Both the position numbers and the translations under genes were made by a program. Source: Candidatus Moraniibacteriota bacterium (lineage in GTDB: Bacteria > Patescibacteriota > Minisyncoccia > Moranbacterales > UBA2206). Taken from it: a DNA stretch of 13,287 nt. Under the pieces are notes generated by a model. The model saw only the letters and a list, made by a program, of their open reading frames with translations, did no database searches and had not been told where the DNA came from. Of this stretch, positions 6,705 through 13,263 are shown piece after piece. The stretch is taken from assembly GCA_027351145.1 (NCBI GenBank), contig DAIEIZ010000005.1, positions 1 to 13,287 on the forward strand, read 5' to 3'. Within the stretch, counting starts at the first letter, position 1. Each line of letters begins with the position of its first letter.

Positions 6705-7835
6705 ATGAAAGAAGAAGAGAAGGCGGCTGTCGAGGCCACGAAAGAACAGCATCATGAAACTGAGCATTATCACAAAAGGAAAAGATGCAGTCTGGAGAAG
6801 TGTAAGAAGCATATGTCAAAAATAATCGCCCTAGTGCTTTTGGTGGTTATTCTTGGCGGATTTGGCTATTACAAACTAGTCTGGCAAAAGCATAATTTGA
6901 CTGAAGCTCAGGCCAAGGCGAAAGTTGATGATTTTATCAACAATAATTTGATGCAAAGCGGAATGAAGGCGAATATTACTTCGATTACCAAGGAAGATGG
7001 TATGTTTAAGGTGATGGTGTCAATTGGCACCGGAGCGCAAAAACAGGACATTACATCATATTTGTCAGCTGACGGAACGAAATTCTTTCCTAGCGTAATG
7101 GATATTGCTCAAATAGAATCACAGGCTAAACAAAAGCCGGATGCCAATCAAACGGCAGCAGCAGCTCAACAGCCAATTCCTCAAACTGATAAACCAACAG
7201 TGGAACTTTTTGTGATGAGTTATTGTCCTTATGGAACGCAAATTGAAAAAGGAATTTTGCCAGTATTAACTGCCTTGGGTTCGAAAATCAACTATACTCT
7301 GAAATTTGTTTCCTATTCAATGCATAATGATTTGGCAACCAATGATCGAAAAGAGTTGGATGAAAATTTGAGACAATATTGTATTCAGAAAAATCAGCCA
7401 ACCAAGTTGAATGCGTATCTGACTTGCTTTTTGAAAAAAGGCCAGGGAACAGAAGCTGATTGTATGAAATCGGCTGGCATTACGGCAACAACAGTGGCAA
7501 CCTGCATGACGCAAGCAGATGCTCAGTTTAATGTGACGAAAGATTTTAATGACAAGAGTACTTATCAAGGAAGCTTCCCATTATTTGAAGTGAACAAGGC
7601 GGATAATGATAAATATGGAGTGAAAGGTTCTCCAACGCTTATAATCAATGGCGTGGAGGCCTCTGCCGCCGGACGAGATTCTGCGAGTCTTTTAAAAACG
7701 ATTTGCTCAGGATTTAAGACTGCTCCTAAGGAATGTTCAACTACGCTATCATCCGCTGCTCCCGCAGCAGGATTTGGCGAAGGCGCTGCGAGTGCCACTT
7801 CTGGTGCAGCTACTGGTGCTGCTTGCGGAAACTAA
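6705..7835 (+). CDS. Membrane-anchored thioredoxin-fold (DsbA/GILT-like) protein with a CPYG active-site motif
   Basis: A 376-residue protein likely to act in thiol-disulfide chemistry outside the membrane. Residues 1-37 are a charged tail rich in His and Cys (H16, H17, H21, H23, C28, C33, H36). A single transmembrane helix spans about 38-57, putting the rest outside. A small alpha/beta region (62-135) and an Ala/Gln/Pro linker lead to the thioredoxin-like domain. This begins at VELFVMSYCPYGTQIEKG, where C174 is the likely active cysteine but the second CxxC cysteine is Gly. The cis-Pro loop GSPTLIING is present. Further cysteines occur in RQYC, LTCF, DCM, TCM, TIC and KEC. The Ala/Gly-rich tail ends in CGN. 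I know similar proteins from CPR bacteria and DPANN archaea; the substrate is unknown. ATG 6705 is preferred over TTG 6615, which lies inside the promoter. Confidence 0.75.
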   Translation: MKEEEKAAVEATKEQHHETEHYHKRKRCSLEKCKKHMSKIIALVLLVVILGGFGYYKLVWQKHNLTEAQAKAKVDDFINNNLMQSGMKANITSITKEDGMFKVMVSIGTGAQKQDITSYLSADGTKFFPSVMDIAQIESQAKQKPDANQTAAAAQQPIPQTDKPTVELFVMSYCPYGTQIEKGILPVLTALGSKINYTLKFVSYSMHNDLATNDRKELDENLRQYCIQKNQPTKLNAYLTCFLKKGQGTEADCMKSAGITATTVATCMTQADAQFNVTKDFNDKSTYQGSFPLFEVNKADNDKYGVKGSPTLIINGVEASAAGRDSASLLKTICSGFKTAPKECSTTLSSAAPAAGFGEGAASATSGAATGAACGN

Positions 7836-7854
7836 TCTAAAGCTCAGTTAGGTC

Positions 7855-7883
7855 AAAAAGCCCTGAATAATTCAGGGCTTTTT
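7855..7883 (+). terminator. Rho-independent terminator after the thioredoxin-fold gene
   Basis: A perfect 13-bp stem (AAAAAGCCCTGAA at 7855-7867 with TTCAGGGCTTTTT at 7871-7883) with a TAA loop starts 19 nt after the stop codon. The 3' arm ends in five T. The symmetric A and T tails would let it work in both directions. Confidence 0.9.
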
Positions 7884-7900
7884 GGTGTTTAAGGAGGCGC

Positions 7901-7930
7901 TTGACAGTGTTAGTCTATCAATGTTAAAAT
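7901..7930 (+). promoter_or_regulatory. lexA promoter (sigma-70 type)
   Basis: A perfect -35 TTGACA (7901-7906) is followed after 18 bp by TAAAAT (7925-7930), one base from consensus. The expected start is near 7937, about 39 nt before the first ATG. The promoter is overlapped by inverted repeats that may serve as the repressor's own operator. Confidence 0.7.
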
Positions 7931-7938
7931 AACACTGT
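7904..7938. promoter_or_regulatory. Inverted repeat over the lexA promoter, candidate autoregulatory operator
   Basis: ACAGTGTTA (7904-7912) and TAACACTGT (7930-7938) form a perfect 9-bp inverted repeat across the promoter, the left half on the -35 and the right half on the -10 edge and expected start site. Inside it, TGTTA-AAA-TAACA (7922-7934) is a second, tighter palindrome, and TGTTA recurs directly 14 bp apart. The layout fits LexA autorepression. It is neither the E. coli CTGT-N8-ACAG box nor the Gram-positive GAAC-N4-GTTC box. Confidence 0.5.
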
Positions 7939-7975
7939 AATAATTAAAAAGCAGGATTTGTAAATTTATTGGAAT

Positions 7976-8662
7976 ATGAATTTACAAGTTCAAAACAAAA
8001 TTATGATTCTGACGGCCAAGCAGCAAAATATCCTTGAATCAATTCGAGAACTAATTGATCAGATGAAGGAAAATCCTACTAGCTACCGCTTGCAAAAATT
8101 TTTGGAGTCACAGGGGGTGAAAGATAGTCTGAAATCAGTTATGCAAGTAATTGAATCGCTGGAGAAAAAAGATCTTATTAAGCGTGACAAGAATAAGAAG
8201 ATTTATCTTATTGAAAACGAGAATTATACTAATTTCAAAAATATTTTTTCTGTGCCAGTCTATGGCTTGGCATCTTGTGGCGAAGCTTTGGCTTATGCGC
8301 AGGACAATATCGATGGCTTTTTGCAAATTTCCAAAGCGCTGTTTCGTAATAAAGACGAGTCATTGCTCTTTGCAGTGAAAGCACTGGGCGATTCAATGGA
8401 CAAGGAAAAAATCAATGACGGCGACTATGTTATTTTTGAGAAATATGAACAGCAAGAAGAGCTGGATGGCAAGATTGTTGTCGCAGTGGTGAATGGCATG
8501 GCCACCATTAAGCGCTATAAAAAAGTTAGCGAAGATGTGATTGGTCTTTTTCCCAAATCAACCAATCCAATTCATCAGCCAATCTTCATCCATAAATCCG
8601 ATTCATTCATTTTCGCCGGAATTTTTAGAAAAGTTTTGCCGGTGAAGTATGTGAGTTTATAA
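7976..8662 (+). CDS. lexA: LexA-like self-cleaving transcriptional repressor
   Basis: A 228-residue LexA/UmuD-type protein: a winged-helix DNA-binding region (about 11-80) and a S24 peptidase-like domain (about 90-225). The start of the family is recognisable in LTAKQQNILESI. The likely self-cleavage site lies in VPVYGLASCGEA, between C101 and G102, which is Cys-Gly as in UmuD rather than the Ala-Gly usual in LexA. The catalytic dyad is S140 in GDSM and K179 in ATIKRY, with spacing close to E. coli LexA. Two starts are possible: ATG 7976 (used here) or ATG 8003, which begins exactly at the conserved MILTAKQQ; neither has a clear ribosome site. It lies between uvrB and uvrA-uvrC and has its own promoter and terminator. 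A phage-type repressor of the same fold is the alternative, but the neighbourhood favours a DNA-damage regulator. Confidence 0.85.
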   Translation: MNLQVQNKIMILTAKQQNILESIRELIDQMKENPTSYRLQKFLESQGVKDSLKSVMQVIESLEKKDLIKRDKNKKIYLIENENYTNFKNIFSVPVYGLASCGEALAYAQDNIDGFLQISKALFRNKDESLLFAVKALGDSMDKEKINDGDYVIFEKYEQQEELDGKIVVAVVNGMATIKRYKKVSEDVIGLFPKSTNPIHQPIFIHKSDSFIFAGIFRKVLPVKYVSL

Positions 8663-8680
8663 TTTGCAAATTTAGCAAAA

Positions 8681-8719
8681 AAAGCCAGCTTCGTGTTATT
8701 TGAGGTTGGCTTTGTTTTT
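8681..8719 (+). terminator. Rho-independent terminator after lexA
   Basis: AAAGCCAGCTTC (8681-8692) pairs with GAGGTTGGCTTT (8702-8713), 12 bp with two G-U pairs, around a 9-nt loop, followed by GTTTTT. It starts 18 nt after the lexA stop and separates lexA from uvrA. Confidence 0.82.
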
Positions 8720-8732
8720 CATCTGCGCTAGC

Positions 8733-8761
8733 TTGCAGTAAAAATCAAAAGGCTTTAAACT
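8733..8761 (+). promoter_or_regulatory. Candidate uvrA-uvrC promoter
   Basis: TTGCAG (8733-8738), a 17-bp spacer and TAAACT (8756-8761) match the sigma-70 consensus at four of six positions each. The expected start near 8768 leaves a leader of about 14 nt before the uvrA ATG. CTGC-N8-GCAG (8723-8738) overlaps the -35, but the inverted repeat at the lexA promoter is not repeated here. Confidence 0.5.
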
Positions 8762-8781
8762 AGAGTATGATTTAAAAATTT

Positions 8782-11772
8782 ATGCAAGACGAATTAATTA
8801 TCCGCGGAGCAAGAGAACATAATCTCAAAAACATCAATCTTGATTTGCCACGGAATAAGTTTATTGTTTTTACGGGAATTTCCGGCTCAGGCAAGAGTAC
8901 GCTGGCTTTTGATACTATTTTTGCCGAAGGGCAACGGAGATATCTCGAAAGTCTTTCGAGCTATGCCAGGCAGTTTTTGGGACAAATGGGAAAACCGGAA
9001 GTTGATTCGATCGAAGGTCTGAGTCCGGCGATTTCGATTGATCAAAAAGCCGCTTCGCACAATCCGCGTTCAACGGTGGGAACGGTGACGGAAATTCATG
9101 ACTACCTGCGATTGCTCTATGCCAAAATTGGCATGGCGCATTGTCCGATTTGCGGACGAGAAATCGTTAGGCTCTCGACGGATGAGATAGTGAATCGGAT
9201 TTTAAATATTTGCACGGAAGGAGATAAGAAATCGGCAAAAGACAGTTGTGTGATTGAAATCTTCTCTCCTATTGTACGGGAACGCAAAGGTGAATATTCC
9301 ACTCTATTGGAAGAAATGTTTCGGCGAGGATTTTCCACTGCTATTGTGAATGGAAAAAAATATGCATTGGATGAAAAGATTGGCACGCGAGTGAAATTGG
9401 AACGCTATAAAAAACATAATATTGATATATTGGTTGATAAAGTAGAAATAAATTCGGAAAATATTTCACGGATTTTTGAGGGCGTGGAACAAGCGTTGAA
9501 TTTGTCGAAAGGAATAATCAAAGTGAAATTTCCAATTTCTAATTTCCAATTTCTAAACAAATCCCAAATCTCAATTTCCAATGACAAAAAGGGTAAAATG
9601 CTAAATAAAAGCAAGGCTAGTGAAAAAAATGAAGCCAGTGAGATGATTTTTAATCAGAATTTTTCTTGTCCAATTCATGAGATTGATTTTCCTGAGTTGG
9701 AGCCACGCCTATTTTCTTTCAATAGTCCGTTTGGTGCTTGTCCATCTTGTGATGGTCTGGGCATGAAGAAGGAAATCGATCCTGATTTAGTTGTGCCGGA
9801 TATGAATAAAACCATTGCCGAAGGCGGAATCATGCCGTGGAGTTATAAAAAAAATAATTGGCAGGGAACGATTCTTCGCGCGGTGACAAATTTCTATCAC
9901 ATTCGTGACAATGTGCGGTTGCGGGATTTATCCGATGATGATTTCAAAACCTTGCTCTATGGCGGACCTGAAGCAACTGATATGATTGGCGAAGAAGAAG
10001 CGGATGAAATTCCTGTGACGTTGCGGAGCAAGACCGGATCAAGTTGGAAATATAATATGCGTTGGCGAGGAGTGGCGGGCTATTTGCAAGATCGTTATCT
10101 CAAGACGGATTCAGAAGCAGTGCGTACAGACATTGAGAAATATATGTCCCAAAATCCTTGTTCGACTTGCCTTGGATCTCGCTATAAAAAAGAAGTGCTT
10201 TTGGTGACAGTCGGGGATAAAAATATCCATGAAGTTTCCACTATCAGTGTGAGAGAGACTTTGGATTTTTTTCAAAAAATAAATTTTAGCAAACGCGAAG
10301 AACTGATTGCCGGTCGGATTTTCAAAGAAATTCAAAATCGGTTAGGTTTTTTGCAAGATGTGGGTCTTGGTTATCTCTCGCTTGGTCGCGCTGCCAATAC
10401 TCTTGCCGGCGGAGAGTCGCAGCGCATCCGCCTGGCGTCGCAAATCGGTTCTCAATTAGTTGGCGTGCTTTATATTCTGGACGAACCATCAATTGGTCTC
10501 CACGCTCGCGATAATGCAAAATTGCTCTCGACACTTTTGCAACTCAGAGATGTAGGAAATACCCTGATCGTCGTGGAGCATGATGAAGAAACAATGCGTG
10601 CGGCGGACTATCTTGTGGACATTGGTCCGGGAGCGGGAAAATATGGTGGGGAAATTGTCGCTGAGGGATCGCCGGCAGAAGTAATGCAAAGTGAAAAATC
10701 ACTAACCGCCAAATATTTGCGAGGAGATTTGCAGATTGAAATTCCGGCTTCCAGGCGATCTTTAAAAAATAAAAAAACACTTGTGGTGCGAGGAGCGCGC
10801 GAGCATAATTTGCAAAACATTACCGTGTCATTTCCGCTCAAAGTTTTGACTTGCGTGACAGGCGTATCCGGTTCAGGAAAATCAACACTAGTAGGGGATA
10901 TTCTTTACAAAGCGCTTTCGGCTAAAATTATGCACTCACTGGAACGGCCGGGCAAGCACAGTGAAATAGTTGGCGATCATTATCTCAACAAGGTGATTAT
11001 GATTGATCAGTCGCCGATTGGACGTACACCGAGATCGAATCCAGCAACCTACACCGGACTATTTACGGCGATCCGCGAACTGTTCGCAGAAACAAGGGAC
11101 GCCAAAGCAAAAGGCTATTCCCCGGGTCGCTTTTCTTTCAACGTCAAAGGCGGACGTTGTGATAATTGTCAGGGCGATGGGTACAACAAAATCGAAATGC
11201 AATTTATGCCGGATGTTTATCTGCCTTGCGATGTTTGCGGCGGGAAGCGCTACAACAGCGAAACGCTCAAAGTGAAGTATCGTGATAAAAATATCGCTGA
11301 TGTATTGGTGATGACCATAACTGAGGCGCGCGAATTTTTTGCTAGTTTTCACGATATTGCTGACAAACTGAAAGTCTTGGAAGATGTCGGTCTGGGCTAC
11401 ATTCAACTCGGTCAATCCGCCACGACACTTTCCGGCGGAGAAGCGCAACGCATCAAACTTTCCACTGAACTTTCCAGGCGTGCAACTGGCGATACGCTTT
11501 ATATTCTTGACGAACCGACAACCGGTTTGCATTTTGATGACATCAAAAAACTGTTGGGAATTCTCAATCGTTTGGTTGATGCGGGAAACACAGTGATTGT
11601 AATTGAACATAATTTAGACGTAATAAAAACCGCCGATTGGATTATTGATCTGGGACCGGAAGGCGGAAAAGAAGGTGGGCGTGTGATTGTTTCCGGTACG
11701 CCGGAAGAAGTGGCGAAGTGGGACAAGGAGAGTTGGACGGGGAAATATCTTAAGGAAATCTTAAGTCACTGA
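8782..11772 (+). CDS. uvrA: UvrABC system protein A
   Basis: A 996-residue UvrA, the dimeric ABC-type ATPase that finds bulky DNA lesions and loads UvrB. Both ATPase modules are intact: Walker A at 32-40 (K38) and 694-702 (K700), signatures LAGGESQR (541-548) and LSGGEAQR (883-890), and Walker B/D-loops ILDEPSIGLH and ILDEPTTGLH. The zinc module in the second half is complete (C793, C796, C816, C819). The first-half zinc finger reads C296-P-I-H299 with C320 and C323, so one usual Cys is His. The protein is about 50 residues longer than E. coli UvrA (940). Much of this is an insert at about 250-288, which begins with an AATTTCY heptamer array and replaces a short loop before the zinc finger. 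The reading frame is unbroken. uvrC follows after 20 nt. The ATG has no Shine-Dalgarno sequence. Confidence 0.97.
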   Translation: MQDELIIRGAREHNLKNINLDLPRNKFIVFTGISGSGKSTLAFDTIFAEGQRRYLESLSSYARQFLGQMGKPEVDSIEGLSPAISIDQKAASHNPRSTVGTVTEIHDYLRLLYAKIGMAHCPICGREIVRLSTDEIVNRILNICTEGDKKSAKDSCVIEIFSPIVRERKGEYSTLLEEMFRRGFSTAIVNGKKYALDEKIGTRVKLERYKKHNIDILVDKVEINSENISRIFEGVEQALNLSKGIIKVKFPISNFQFLNKSQISISNDKKGKMLNKSKASEKNEASEMIFNQNFSCPIHEIDFPELEPRLFSFNSPFGACPSCDGLGMKKEIDPDLVVPDMNKTIAEGGIMPWSYKKNNWQGTILRAVTNFYHIRDNVRLRDLSDDDFKTLLYGGPEATDMIGEEEADEIPVTLRSKTGSSWKYNMRWRGVAGYLQDRYLKTDSEAVRTDIEKYMSQNPCSTCLGSRYKKEVLLVTVGDKNIHEVSTISVRETLDFFQKINFSKREELIAGRIFKEIQNRLGFLQDVGLGYLSLGRAANTLAGGESQRIRLASQIGSQLVGVLYILDEPSIGLHARDNAKLLSTLLQLRDVGNTLIVVEHDEETMRAADYLVDIGPGAGKYGGEIVAEGSPAEVMQSEKSLTAKYLRGDLQIEIPASRRSLKNKKTLVVRGAREHNLQNITVSFPLKVLTCVTGVSGSGKSTLVGDILYKALSAKIMHSLERPGKHSEIVGDHYLNKVIMIDQSPIGRTPRSNPATYTGLFTAIRELFAETRDAKAKGYSPGRFSFNVKGGRCDNCQGDGYNKIEMQFMPDVYLPCDVCGGKRYNSETLKVKYRDKNIADVLVMTITEAREFFASFHDIADKLKVLEDVGLGYIQLGQSATTLSGGEAQRIKLSTELSRRATGDTLYILDEPTTGLHFDDIKKLLGILNRLVDAGNTVIVIEHNLDVIKTADWIIDLGPEGGKEGGRVIVSGTPEEVAKWDKESWTGKYLKEILSH
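9527..9586 (+). repeat. AATTTCY heptamer repeat array inside uvrA
   Basis: Four uninterrupted heptamers (AATTTCC, AATTTCT, AATTTCC, AATTTCT) occupy 9527-9554. After a 4-bp break come degenerate units at 9559-9586 (AAATCCC, AAATCTC, AATTTCC, AATGACA). Translated, the first part contains FPISNFQ at residues 250-256, within a stretch rich in S, N, K and Q that ends near residue 288, just before the UvrA zinc finger. Both T variants fall in phases that do not create a TAA in the gene frame. The same unit occurs in uvrC. Confidence 0.85.
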
Positions 11773-11792
11773 TTATCGCCGATTTAAAGCAA

Positions 11793-13064
11793 ATGTCAAC
11801 TAAAATTAGTAAAAAACTGAAAAGTCTGCCGACTTCTCCGGGGGTCTATATTTTTCGGAATAATGCCGGAGAAATTTTGTATGTGGGTAAAGCGACGTCG
11901 CTCAAAAACCGGGTCGGATCATATTTTCAAGGGCGCAGTAGATATGCGCGACCGATTGAAATGTTTATTTCTCAAGTGGCGGATATTGAAGTTCGGAAAA
12001 CCGAAACAGTTTTGGAGGCATATATTTTAGAGCAAGAACAGATCAAGAAGTGGCAGCCGAAATTGAATGTGGACGGAAAAGATGACAAATCATTTTCTTA
12101 TGTGGCAATTACGAAAGAAGATTTTCCGCGCATATTATTTTTACGAAAAAGGGAGATGGATCAAGATGGTGATATAAAATCAAAATTTAGTAAAATCTAC
12201 GGGCCGTATATTTCCAAGAAAAATATTGAAATCGCGTTGAAAATCCTGAGGAAAATTTTTCCCTATCATTCCAAGGCGCAAAAAACGGAAAAGGGGTGTC
12301 TGGATTTTCAGATCGGGCTTTGTCCGGGGCCGTATGCCGGGGCGATTTCGAAGGAGGACTATGCGAAAAATATCCGGGGCATCTGGATGATTTTGGAAGG
12401 AAAGAAAAGAAGTCTCATTGCCAAAATGAAAAAAGAAATGTCAGCGCTAAGCGAGAAGCAGGAATTTGAAAAAGCGCTTAAAGTGCGCAATGCGATTTTT
12501 GCGTTGCAACACATCCAGGATATAGCGCTCATCGCTAAGGGCGATGATAATTTCCAATTTCCAATTTCCAATTTCCAAAAAAATTTAAAATTCAAAACTC
12601 AAAATTCAAAATTTCGCATTGAGGGTTATGATATTTCCAATATTTTCGGAAAATCGAGCGTTGGATCAATGGTGGTATTTGATAATGCGAATGGGGAAAT
12701 TGGTCCGAACAAGAGTCAGTATCGCAAATTTAAAATTAAAACTGTAGAGGGTGCGAATGACACTGCTTCAATGGCGGAAGTGCTGGGGCGCAGATTTGGC
12801 AATAATTGGCCGATGCCAGACCTCATAATTTTAGACGGCGGACAAGGTCATCTCACCGCTGTGCGTCGCGTGCTCAAAAATTTTCATCTGGAAATTCCGC
12901 TTTTGGCTGTCGCCAAAGGTCCGACCCGCAAAAAACTGGATCGCTATGCTTTTGGCAGTGTGCCGGAGATATCCGACGAACTCATAGAACACATCCGCGA
13001 CGAAGCGCATCGTTTTGCAATTATGTATCATAAGAAGTTGAGAAAGAAGAGGTTTATGGAGTAG
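11793..13064 (+). CDS. uvrC: UvrABC system protein C, shortened form
   Basis: A 423-residue UvrC, the dual nuclease that cuts on both sides of a lesion; most homologues have about 560-610 residues. The GIY-YIG nuclease (3' incision) is intact: GVYIF at 17-21, Y30, R40, E80, N92. The UVR domain lies at about 208-242. The RNase H-like nuclease (5' incision) keeps D280 (YDIS), D323, D348 (LDGGQG) and H406. Missing are the region of roughly 100 residues that usually separates UVR from RNase H, and the C-terminal tandem helix-hairpin-helix domain, since the protein stops after HKKLRKKRFME. Of four cysteines that hold the [4Fe-4S] cluster in E. coli UvrC, only C169 and C177 remain; K161 and Y181 occupy the other positions. 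An AATTTCC array encodes residues 253-262. It follows uvrA by 20 nt and is probably co-transcribed. Confidence 0.93.
   Translation: MSTKISKKLKSLPTSPGVYIFRNNAGEILYVGKATSLKNRVGSYFQGRSRYARPIEMFISQVADIEVRKTETVLEAYILEQEQIKKWQPKLNVDGKDDKSFSYVAITKEDFPRILFLRKREMDQDGDIKSKFSKIYGPYISKKNIEIALKILRKIFPYHSKAQKTEKGCLDFQIGLCPGPYAGAISKEDYAKNIRGIWMILEGKKRSLIAKMKKEMSALSEKQEFEKALKVRNAIFALQHIQDIALIAKGDDNFQFPISNFQKNLKFKTQNSKFRIEGYDISNIFGKSSVGSMVVFDNANGEIGPNKSQYRKFKIKTVEGANDTASMAEVLGRRFGNNWPMPDLIILDGGQGHLTAVRRVLKNFHLEIPLLAVAKGPTRKKLDRYAFGSVPEISDELIEHIRDEAHRFAIMYHKKLRKKRFME
12549..12616 (+). repeat. AATTTCC heptamer repeat array inside uvrC
   Basis: Four perfect tandem AATTTCC units occupy 12549-12576, followed by an A-rich tail in which AAAATTCAAAA-like units recur up to about 12616. 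The gene frame continues through it and reads NFQFPISNFQKN and then a Lys/Asn/Phe-rich stretch, residues 253-274. The array lies between the UVR domain and the RNase H-like domain, next to where other UvrC proteins carry an extra region. The peptide FPISNFQ is identical to that of the uvrA array. Confidence 0.88.
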
Positions 13065-13103
13065 AAAAATACTTTGTAAAAAATAAAAACCAACCAACAT
13101 ATC

Positions 13104-13128
13104 ATTCCCACGGAGGCGGGAATCCAGT
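13104..13128 (+). repeat. REP-like hairpin repeat, left copy
   Basis: ATTCCCACGGAGGCGGGAAT followed by CCAGT forms a hairpin (TTCCCAC against GCGGGAA with a GGAG loop and one mismatch). It is the reverse complement of the copy at 13264-13287 at 22 of 24 comparable positions. Elements of this ATTCCCGC...GCGGGAAT kind are common between genes in many bacteria. It lies 39 bp after the uvrC stop and could help end that transcript, though no T-run follows. Confidence 0.75.
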
Positions 13129-13263
13129 GTATAGACTTAGTAAAAAATGATCATTCTGGTGTTTTGATAAGCAATATAAATAATAGAAAAATTAGAAGAC
13201 TAAATCTAATCAATCAGAAGTCGCTCTTGGTTTGGTGGGTGTATATCCTAAGATAGCCTTGCG

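Noticed and set aside
8723..8738. CTGC-N8-GCAG before uvrA as an E. coli-type LexA box
   Set aside because: It differs from CTGT-N8-ACAG at both inner bases, and the lexA promoter carries a different palindrome, so a common operator is not supported.
9527..9586. Heptamer arrays as CRISPR or as a frameshift in uvrA
   Set aside because: Units are 7 bp without spacers, and the UvrA frame resumes correctly with the zinc finger right after the insert.
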